Shown: positions 55,171 to 64,000 of the stretch, one piece after another
Layout: every line of letters begins with the position of its first letter
Numbering within the stretch: the stretch's first letter is position 1
From: Sequoia sempervirens
Taxonomy: Eukaryota; Streptophyta; Pinopsida; Cupressales; Cupressaceae
Assembly (NCBI GenBank): GCA_007258455.2
Contig: VDFB02262570.1
Coordinates: forward strand, 62,001-126,000
Length of the DNA: 64,000 nt
Direction of reading: 5' to 3'
The notes under the pieces: generated by a model
The model's database searches: none
Seen by the model: only the letters and a program-made list of their open reading frames with translations
Told to the model about the DNA's origin: nothing
Position numbers and translations under genes: made by a program

Positions 55171-56219
55171 TCGTTGCCAAAGAGTATGGTAGGCATGAAG
55201 GGATAGGGCTCCCTATTACTTCTTGTGAATGTTTTAGATGTAGGTAAGTACATTATAATGGCTTCTGTGGGTAGAAAAGTTGATCACTAGTTAAGATTCA
55301 GAGAAGCTTTCCCACAAGTGTGTACCTAAACTCAGTTTCTTGTAGAGTGATGGTCATATTTCTATTTTAGTATAGAAAAGCATGACATGTACATTTCTAT
55401 TTTAGTGATTGATAAGGACAAAGCAGCAATGATATACATGAAACACTTGAGTGGGTAGACAAAAAATTTAATGGTTTTTGGTCACATCAGTTGTACCAAC
55501 TTTGTTTCTAGCATTTTTTTCTACAACATTGTAATACTGTCATAATGGAGCAGATAATTGTAAACCCAATGGAATATCGAACCAAAAGTGTTATTTTTTT
55601 ACTTAGCCTTAGGAGTAAAACAACTATGCATTGATCAATAAAGATCTAAAAAAAAACCCAAAAGGCAAAGACTCTTAATGCATCGGGAAGGAAACCCAAT
55701 TGCAAAATAAGTTTGTACATTGTATAGGTATTAGGGGAGGGAAATTCATAAATCTCAAATTGGCAACTCTAGGTTCTAGTTGTATCTTTTTACAAACAAC
55801 ATCAAACTAGAAAATAATTTAGTTTCTCAAATCAAACAAATTGTTTTCCTGAATTTGGGCAACTATTATTGGAAACCATAAGCAAACCAAACAATTACGG
55901 GTCAAAGCTTATTATTATTATTTTTGAAGTTAAAAAATCATGATTACATATAATTTTGGCATTTTAGTTATGATTTGTATATGATCATAGACATGGTTTG
56001 AATTCCACTCATGTCCTAAACTACCTATTTTGCAATTAGCAACACATCTTTTAATATCGTAGATTCTAGTAAAAGTGTTCGTCTAACTACCAAAATAACC
56101 TCAATGACCATTATAGAGTGTTCCTTTGACTAGGAATTAATAATTCTATTGTTTGTATCAAATTTAATTTCACAATTTCCACTTTCTTTCTTTATTTTAA
56201 AAATTATTTTTTTTGTTTT

Positions 56220-57559
56220 GAGACGTGATTATAAAGTTCAATTAACTTACATGTAGGTACACATTATAAAGGTCAAAATTAAAAACAAAGCACAAGACTT
56301 TTGAAAAAAAGATCACAATCATTCCATTTTTTGTCTTTCATACTTTTTGGACTTCTAACACACATAAATTACATTATTACAAACTAAAAGACATACAGAT
56401 GCACATTTCAAAGAATAAGAGTGAAAGAATAATACCAAATTTTTTAATTGTTTTATCTCAGTTTTCAATTTTAGTATTTTTTAAGCCTTTTAATTATAAT
56501 ATTAGGTGTACCCATTTCAAAAGCTATAAGCCAAATCAAAGCATCTTTTAAACTTTTCATACTTTATGGTCTCCTTTAGTATTTTAACTTGGATTTTTAT
56601 ATCATTTACACTGTGTAGTTTTGATGCATTTCCATATCTATACCTTATGGGATTTTCTAGTCTTCTATTTACACCAACCACAATAATTTGAAAGTAGAAA
56701 GATTTGAACATAATAGACCACGATGTGAACATCCATCATGATGACTCATAATATTCCAAGTTCCTAAAAAATATAGTTTGTAGAAAGGTCACATGCATCT
56801 TTTGCTAAGAATAACTCCATTATGAACATTGATAGTGCACGACTCATAATATTCCAACTCTATGAACTTGGGATTCTTCAATGGTACTGTGATTTCAAGA
56901 TATTTTATAGTTGCTTTATGAGCCACCATCTACTGAACTAAAGTCCTGAACAAACAGAGAAGAAGAGGAAAACCAAAATGATGGACAAAGAGAGAGTTGT
57001 TTCTTAGAAAAAATAATAAGCATGGCAGGTTGTTCGCTATCCACGACCTTAAATCTATAATGGGGGATGATTTTTAAAACAAAGGAAATACAAAGGAAGG
57101 GAAAGGAGTGGAAAAAGAGGAAGCAATATGAATGTGATTTAGTGAATAGTAGGACCATTAGAAGGAGTTCATGGTTAATCTTTGTCTGGCATAAAATAAA
57201 AATGTGTTTTCAAGGGCATAGAATGACAAAACAACATAGAGATGAGTGAATGGAGGTGTTTAAAGTGGAGTAGAGTTGCAAAGTTGTTGAGAGGCTTTAT
57301 TAGGGAAGAAAAACTTGAGTAAAAGAGGTTGACAAAAGAGGAAAATATAGAGATCATAGGAAGAAGGAGAAAATTCCATAAAATGGGGGGTCGACTAGCT
57401 AGAAGAGCAAGTGGGGAGCTAGGTGAATCTACAGGAGCTTTTTGCAAGGTTATTTTACTCAAATATGTAAGTGGTGGTTTCTCCTTTACCTTGTTTGCTT
57501 CTGTGAATTTGTTGTTAGCTATTTGTTAAGTGTAAAGCATCAAAAAATTGGTATTTACC
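56220..57559 (+). repeat. Large inverted repeat, left arm
   Basis: About 1.3 kb that is the reverse complement of 57754-59043 with roughly 80-85% identity by eye. Matching landmarks are AAAGCATCAAAAA at 57545 against TTTTTGATGCTTT at 57762, CTTGAAATCACA with its complement, and TTGGAATATTATGAGTCATC with its complement at 56740-56760. Minus-strand peptide FQIIVVGVNRRLEN and plus-strand FQIIVVGANSRPEE correspond. Confidence 0.88.
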
Positions 57560-57753
57560 TACAACACAACTAAAGTAAAATGAATCAGTAAATACATTGA
57601 GTCTAATTTTATTATAATTTAATAGTATTTCTATATATGCATGATTAAATTTATTAGACCAATTTTTAAATCATTCTATTATATCTATTAAAATATAATC
57701 ACATGTCAAAATTGAAAACTGACTTTTAAAATAGAGAAAGAAAGAAACAACTT

Positions 57754-59043
57754 TTTAAATTTATTTTTGATGCTTTCCTCTTACCAAATAGCTAACAAGA
57801 GATTCATAGAAGAATACAAGGTAAAGGAGAAATCACCACTTATAGATTTGAGTAAAATAATCTTGCAAAAATCTCCTGTAGATGTACCTAGCTCCCCACT
57901 TGCTCTTCTAGCTAGTCAACCCTCCATTCTATGTGATTTTCTCCTCCTTCCTATGATCTCTGCATTTTCCTCTCTCATTGACCTTTGTTGCTCATATTTT
58001 TCTTCCCTAAAAAAGCCTCTCAATAGATCTACAACTCTACTCCACCTTAAGCACCTTCATTCACTCATCTTTTGTTGTTTTATCCTTGTATGCCCTTGGA
58101 AAACACATTTTTCTTTTGTCATAGACAAAGATTACCCACAAACTGCTTCCAATGGTCCTAGTACTCACTAAATCACATCCATACTTCTTCCTCTGTATTT
58201 CATTCCTTTTTAAAATTGAGCCCCCATTGTAAATTTAAGGTTGTGGGTAGGGAACAACTTGACATGCTTATTTTTTCTAAGCAACAACTCTTCTTTCTGT
58301 TCATCATTCTAGTTTTCCACTTTTTTCTCATTTGTTCAGGGTTTTAGTTTGGTAGATGGTAGCTCATTAAAGAAAATGTAAAATATCTTGAAATCACAAT
58401 ACCATTAAAGAACCCCATGTTCATAGAGTTGGAATATTATGAGTCACACGCTACCAATGTTCACATCAGAGTTATTCTTAAAAATATATGCATGTGACTC
58501 TTTTGCAAACTATGTTTTTTAGGAGCTTGGAATATTATGAGTCATCATGATGGATGTTCACATCATGGTCTATTACTTTCAAATATTTCTACTTTCAAAT
58601 TATTGTGGTTGGTGCAAATAGCAGGCCAGAGGAGCCCAAAAGCTATAGATATGGAAATGCACCAAAACTGCACAATGTAAATGGTATGAAATTCCAAGTT
58701 AAAAGACCAAAGGAGGCCATAAAGTATGAAAAGTTTAAAAAGATGTTTTTCTTTAGCTTATAGATTTTGAAATGGGTACACCTAATGTTATAGTTAGATG
58801 GCTTAAAAAATACTAAAATTGAAAAATGAGATAATATTAAAAACAATTGAAAATTTTGGTGTTAAATTCTTTCACCCATAGTCTTTGAAATGTGCAGCTA
58901 TATGTCTTTTAGTTTGTAATAATGTAATTTATATGCGTTAGAAGTCCAAAAAGTATGAATGGTGAAAAATAAGATGATTTTGATTTTTTTTTTCAAAATT
59001 CTCGTGCTTTGTTTTTAATTTATGTAAGCTAATTGAATTTTAT
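57754..59043 (-). repeat. Large inverted repeat, right arm
   Basis: Partner of 56220-57559, separated by a ~200 bp AT-rich loop. Together the arms could form a hairpin of more than 1.2 kb. No transposase is present and no terminal duplication was found. Confidence 0.88.
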
Positions 59044-60091
59044 AAAATATTGTTCATTTATTCATTGGTTATTGTAAAGGTGAAAGTGAACATCTAGCAC
59101 TTTTCTTTTGACTAATTTTGGATTTAATTTTAGGTTTGTTTTTTATGTATTGGTTTAGTGTTAAATTTTTATTTTTGTGTAAGATTTTATTTATCGTAAG
59201 TCCTTGTTTACTAGGTGGTCCAACACACTATAGATCTATCAACTATGACTAGGTAATGAGATCATAAGGGTGCAAAGCTCCTCTATACACTTACTAAGGG
59301 AGACCAAGCCGTGATGCAAGCTAAGAGTGCCAAGAAAACACATGAAACTATATAGAGCTATGCCAATAACCTCATGAGGTAGTTGGAGGCTACAAGGACA
59401 ACATCCACTGATCTCTAGCATTTGTAGGTGCAACAACTATGAGTAATCACCTCTATCCAACAACCTCCTTTGTATCACCAACACCCAAAGGCTTTGGTAA
59501 TCACCCCTAGCAGTTAGACATATTTATTTTTATCATATCATCATTTGTATAGAATTTTTTTATGTATAGATTCATATACAAATATACAAACACCACATTT
59601 TGTGATAGTGGTGTGATACATTTATATGGAATTATATATATATATATATATATGAGATTTTGGACCAACACCATTTGTTCTTATCTATATGTTTCCATTT
59701 AATGTATGATTATGCTATTAATGTATTTTCAGATTAGATTCCATCATGATCTTATTACACATATATTAGATGTGTGGTTAATTAAATACAATGGTCATCT
59801 TTAATTGATGTTTAATGAAATAGGTAGAATATATGGATAAAATAAATTAATCAAATACAATGCACAAATACATAGCATAAAAATAAAATGCATGCATATA
59901 TAATTCCTTATTAAATATATTAACTACATACACATGTTCACATCATAACACAAATTAAAAAGATAATGTGTTGATGAAGGAATGTCATAGCATAACTGAT
60001 TGTGATCCCCAAAGAGTTATGAGTATCATGCCTATGCCACATAGACCTTACACATAGTATATGCAAAGATGCATTGCATTAATTGGTTCTA
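59044..60091. other. Gene-free AT-rich stretch
   Basis: Contains a (TA)n run at 59633-59653. Nothing else recognised. Confidence 0.5.
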
Positions 60092-60523
60092 TTAGAGGAG
60101 TGTCATCCATAGACAACAATGCATATGCACTAGAACCATTCCAGGTGAGGCAGCATAGAGAATTTCCTCGAGACCAACCAACAGATCCACCTTAAAATCC
60201 TTCCTTACTAGAGCCTCGACATCCTTCTTCACCATCCTTATATCCAGTACCACCACCTGGAAGCACAATGTGATGTTGGTGTCCGCACAATACAACTCTA
60301 AATCCCCCAAGAAGCCCTTCCCCAGGACCATCTTCACCGCTACTAGTATGAGGGAATCATATTTCTTGAGCACCCATTTGAGCCTTTGGTTGGAGATAGC
60401 CCCACGAAATGCCATATGCCTTACAACGGTGTCCAATTGAATTGGCATGTCCGCCCCTATGCACATTAGGGTCTCAACGGACATGAGAACTACAAATTTT
60501 GTATACTCAACCATCTTTCCCAA
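60092..60523 (-). CDS. Unrecognised 143-codon open frame
   Basis: An open frame from ATG 60523 (MGKMVEYTKFVVLMSVETLM) to 60092. I do not recognise a family. The sequence is hydrophobic in patches, with repeated Leu/Val stretches (VAVKMVLGKGFLGDLELYCA) and a KKDVEALVRKDFKVDLLVGL segment. It lies just beyond the 3' end of a LINE on the same strand and has no visible promoter or partner exon. It could be a gene fragment, a retroelement piece or a chance frame. Its length in AT-rich DNA is mildly notable. Confidence 0.25.
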   Translation of the reverse strand: MGKMVEYTKFVVLMSVETLMCIGADMPIQLDTVVRHMAFRGAISNQRLKWVLKKYDSLILVAVKMVLGKGFLGDLELYCADTNITLCFQVVVLDIRMVKKDVEALVRKDFKVDLLVGLEEILYAASPGMVLVHMHCCLWMTLL

Positions 60524-61039
60524 CTTTGCTTCAAATTTGTAGATAAAAAAACTACCATTCCTATGGTGTATATAAGCTTACTCTAATAAATACCATGTCC
60601 TCAAAATTATCATGCAAATTGTTGTAATTTTTTCCTTACCATAAATAAATTGCACTTGATTATTTGTGCCATGCGAGAAACCAACCTATCACTGCCTACG
60701 AGCCTAACTCATAGGTAAAAAGACAAGCCGAGTAACAAATGCAAGCTTTGTATACACTTGACGTCTTCATCATTAACATTGAAAGGATCACAATTTTAAG
60801 TTTTGTCAGGGGCAATCAATATTCATACTCCACTGCCAATTGCCTAGGATGACATTGTCGTGTAGGCAGCCAACAAAACCAACACTTCGATCGTTGCCAT
60901 GTCAACCGAAAGATAATCGCTTCACAACCCTATTTGTGAAGCAAAGTGGCTCAAACAGTATCGATATCACCATAGACTTTCCACAACCGTTAGTATGGAA
61001 AGTCGTCCACCAACCACCCACAGATTCTGGATTGCAAAG

Positions 61040-63290
61040 TTAGATATCAATGTCCTTAATTTTTATGCCATCAACCCCCCTATTGGATAGGATATTTTCC
61101 TCAACATTTCCTTCCCTCAAAGTGTGATTAAACATTACCAGGTCAAAACTATCCACAATGCTTAAAACAATTTCCAAATTTTCTCCAAGCTTCCAATTTG
61201 TTACTTTCTTGGTGCGTAATGTATTGATTACCAATGTGGAGTCACTTTTGATTGCCACCTTTCTCAGTTTTGATTCTTGACACAACCCATAATCATGAGT
61301 AGGAAGGGGGAGAGTGGGTCTCCTTGTCGTAAACCATGGGAAGCATTAAAGAATCCCTCAAGAGATCCATTCAAAAGTATTGAATACCTAGGACAAGAAA
61401 TCCGCTTGAAAATCTAGTCAAGCCACTCCCTATTGAAACCAAAGGCTTCCAGTACCTTAAACAAAAACCTCCAATTCACCTTATCATAAGCCTTTCTGAT
61501 GTCAAGTTTTATTAACATGACTGATTTATTTAACTCTTGAATGGAATGTATAGATTCTTGTGCAATAATGATTCCATATAGGATAGATCTACCTGGGATG
61601 AAACTAGTTTGTTCCTTTGAGATAATGTTTACGGGACTTTTTTATTTGATTTGCAACAATTTTTGCCAGTATCTTATAGATGGTGTTGCAAAGAGCAATT
61701 GGTCTAAATTCTTTCAAATATTTGGGCTTCTCTTTCTTTGGGATTAGAGCTATAAATGTGTTATTGATTTCCTTAAGTACTCGACCAAAGCTCCTAGAGT
61801 CTTCTATAACTTTAGTAACCTCCTTACCCACTATGTCCCAACATTTCTAGAAGAAGACACCCAAGAAGCCGTCTGGGTTGGGCGCCTTGTCGGGGTGAAG
61901 CTGAAACAAAGCCTCCTTTACTTCCTGCTCAGTAAATTTACTATTTAGCATGGCATTTTGAGCTTCCGATACCAATTTTGGTATGCCACCTAGGAGGTCT
62001 CTCTATGATTCCAAGTTGGAACCATCCCATTCATTCAATAAGTTGTGAAAAAATTCTACAGTGGCCACCTTCACCTCATCAACCTTTTCAACCACCCTAC
62101 CATCAATAATATTGAGGCACGTTATCATGTTGACCTCCCTTCGAAGCTTTGTGGAATTATGGAAAAACTTTGTGTTTTTGTCACTTGCGTTCAACCACAG
62201 TTCCCTAGACTTTTGTCGCTAGAAGATGTCTTCTTTGTCCAGAATATCACTTAGTTTGCTTAGTAGTACTTTCTCTTCAAGAAAGAAATGACTATCCATG
62301 CCATTATTAATTACCCTCTTCAATAACACCTGTAGTTCCTCTTTAGTTTTCCTTTTTTCCTCAAAAATAATTTAAAAATATTCTTTATTCCATTCCTTCA
62401 AGTTCTTCTTAATCGACTTTAGCTTTGCAACTATGTTGAACAACTTGATACCCCCTAGATTGTATTTTGACCACCATTTCTTGATGAGATCCATGAAATT
62501 TAGATATTTAAACCATATGTTCTCGAATTTGAATGGGCACTTGATACGACCACTTTCCCTCACAATCTCCAATTAGACAAGAAAATGATTTGAACCTATC
62601 CCAAGCAAAATTTTACAATCCGGGGTGAAGGGAAAAATACTTAAGTCTCCTTTGAAGAAAAATCTGTCCAAATTTTCAGCAATATTGCAAAAACCTTTCC
62701 TTTTTTTTGTCTAGGTATACTGGTTGTTTCCCATTTGTGGCTCAAACAACAAATTTATTTCCACAAAGTTTTTGAAATCTAACTGATATTGTATTTTTCT
62801 TCCCACCCCACCCAAGTCTTATCTTAAGATCTTAAAATTGCAGTAAAATCACCTCCAATAATGCAAAATTCAAAACACATATTTTTACAAACTGTGTCTA
62901 ACTCTCTCCACACTTGCCTCTTTTGACTATAATTTATTGGACCATATACATTAATAAGTACGAAACAAAGATTGGAGACAAGGCTCCTTACCTTGCAAGT
63001 GATCCAATGCCTACTTGTCTCAACTTCCTCAACCAACACATTTTGAGAAGGCCATAGTATCAACAGCCCACCAAAGCGCCCCTCAACATTCACTCCAAGA
63101 ATTCTCCATTGTTTCAGTTTCTTACCAAAATTCACTCTTTCTTGCTCCCCAAGATTAGTCTCCTGAAGAAAACATAAATCCACTTGAAATTTGTCTAATT
63201 GATGTTGAATTAGGCATCGCTTGTTAGGGGCATTTAAGCCCCTAACATTACAAGTTAAAATTTTAATTGTTGTTCAGGAAGGGCATCACC
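61040..63290 (-). pseudogene. LINE ORF2 with RT core deleted
   Basis: The endonuclease starts ILTCNVRGLNAPNKRCL, then LCFLQETNLGEQERVNFGKK, GGLLILWPSQN, LINVYGPINYSQ and IIGGDFTAI. RT begins with the linker (NASDKNTKFFHNSTKLRR) and [20 protein letters not shown] (~61720), then [16 protein letters not shown] near 61300. Within about 15 codons the sequence jumps to the RNase H segment [19 protein letters not shown] (61040-61285) in another frame. The FADD box, thumb and zf-RVT are therefore missing, a deletion of roughly 1.5-2 kb compared with the other LINEs here. Stops and frameshifts occur throughout. Confidence 0.88.
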
Positions 63291-63450
63291 CTTCCCTACT
63301 TTCAACATCTCATTTATCTTCAGCTGGCCATTCACCTCTCCATCCCATTTGAGCTTTTCCTAGTTTGGAATCATGCCCCATTTCTTGCATTCACCACAAT
63401 CAGGGAAAGATTTGAGCGTGTCCTTCTAGAAAATACCTAGTTTCCCCTGC

Positions 63451-64000
63451 TTAGTTTGTGTTGTCAAAGAGACTTTGAATTTTACAAGATTTTTGTATGC
63501 TTTTAGTCTCATTTGGAAGTAGATCTTCATCTTCTAGATTGGGACCTTCTATCCATTCCTCAAACATCTCCTCTGCATCAAGAGCAAGCAAGCCACACTT
63601 GGCCGCTTTACCCAGTTCAACAAGTTTATTGCCGACCTCAATTAGGGAATTGATATCTTCTTCTTTGATGGTGTTACCCATCAAATCAATGGCTTTAGAA
63701 ATTTTTGGATCTAATTCCTTCCTTCAGTCAGAGGATTAAGTTGGTTTTCCCACATTCACCCCCATCTTAATTGAATTCTTTAATTCTAGTTCCTTGGCTC
63801 CCGATGCCACATTTGTAGAAGAATCCACCTTAGTGGAGTTAGAGGAGCTGTCAATATTTGGGGAGTGCGATGCATTTCTCTATCGATCCATTGCATGGCG
63901 ATTATTGGCCAACCTCCAACCCAAAGTTTTGACTAATTCATTATTAGGGAAGGGTCTAAAATAAGTGATTGTGTCCAACTGCCCCAATCTTTTATGAGCT
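63451..64000 (-). pseudogene. LINE ORF1 C-terminal part, cut by window edge
   Basis: Open pieces read FRPFPNNELVKTLGWRLANN near the edge and an acidic end, MMGNTIKEEDINSLIEVGNK through LDAEEMFEEWIEGPNLEDED, stopping at 63451. The N-terminal and DUF4283 regions would lie beyond 64000. Placement directly upstream of the endonuclease supports ORF1. An interruption near 63720-63890 suggests it is broken. Confidence 0.65.

Larger units (their letters stand above)
54683..56219. other. Gene-free stretch with small relics
   Basis: No gene. It contains a possible tRNA-derived SINE relic, a reversed partial copy of the dispersed repeat and a short tandem repeat, GTCGTTGCCAAAGAGTATG twice near 55149-55190. 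Confidence 0.45.
60627..64000 (-). mobile_element. LINE with internal deletion, leaves window
   Basis: Minus-strand LINE. The ORF1 C-terminus lies at the window edge, then endonuclease, RT fingers, a deletion, the RNase H end, 3' UTR and an A-rich tail (TTTTTT at ~60628-60633 on plus). The 5' part is outside the window. Confidence 0.8.

Noticed and set aside
57175..58171. Leu/Ser-rich frames in both arms of the large inverted repeat as genes
   Set aside because: The two strands give equally conserved peptides, so similarity reflects arm identity. A gene-fragment origin is left open in the findings.
1..64000. tRNA and rRNA genes
   Set aside because: Apart from primer-binding sites and one weak A/B-box-like relic, no cloverleaf or rRNA sequence was seen.

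Overview
The window looks like intergenic DNA from the nuclear genome of a seed plant with a very large genome. A gymnosperm is my best guess, as an inference from the density of old, nested elements, the unusually long LTRs and the absence of any recognisable host gene in 64 kb. Nearly everything identifiable is retrotransposon or hAT transposon. I see no tRNA, rRNA, CRISPR array or prokaryotic feature.

Layout, left to right. 1070-13196 is a complete Ty3/gypsy chromovirus on the minus strand, with two ~1.36 kb LTRs, an initiator-Met tRNA primer-binding site, a polypurine tract and a perfect ATAAA target duplication. Its integrase is split by a 4.6 kb solo LTR (3688-8298, target duplication GGTAC). 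That LTR carries a TATA box, a poly(A) signal, MADS-box-like palindromes and a degenerate AAATGCGCCC array. 13823-17206 is a hAT transposon with a broken transposase. 17.2-20.6 kb holds only repeats, including a 102 bp near-perfect palindrome. 20.6-24.4 kb is a second, older hAT gene whose N-terminus is split by another solo LTR (20702-21979). 25686-27715 is a truncated gypsy relative of the first element, with one 966 bp LTR.

30759-37256 is a full-length L1-type LINE on the minus strand, inserted with a ~15 bp target duplication into a dispersed repeat. 37.37-37.88 kb is a copia gag relic. 38100-43024 is a 5'-truncated plus-strand LINE followed by an unusual extra ORF with an acidic tail. 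43376-47294 is a truncated copia element on the minus strand, with one LTR, gag and part of integrase. 50193-52703 is a 5'-truncated minus-strand LINE inside an AT-rich block. 52787-54600 is a minus-strand LINE unit that contains only an intact 530-codon ORF1 and a poly(A) tail. 56.22-59.04 kb is a very large inverted repeat. 60627-64000 is a further minus-strand LINE with an internal reverse transcriptase deletion, running out of the window.

Most coding sequence is broken. Many disruptions are in-frame TAG codons where CAG is expected, which fits long-term cytosine-methylation decay in CHG context. The exceptions are the ORF1 at 53001-54593 and a 421-codon zf-RVT/RNase H stretch at 50308-51573. 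The most interesting items are the shared palindromic motif in different LTR families, the giant solo LTR, the ORF1-only LINE, the extra ORF behind the plus-strand LINE, and the 2.8 kb inverted repeat.
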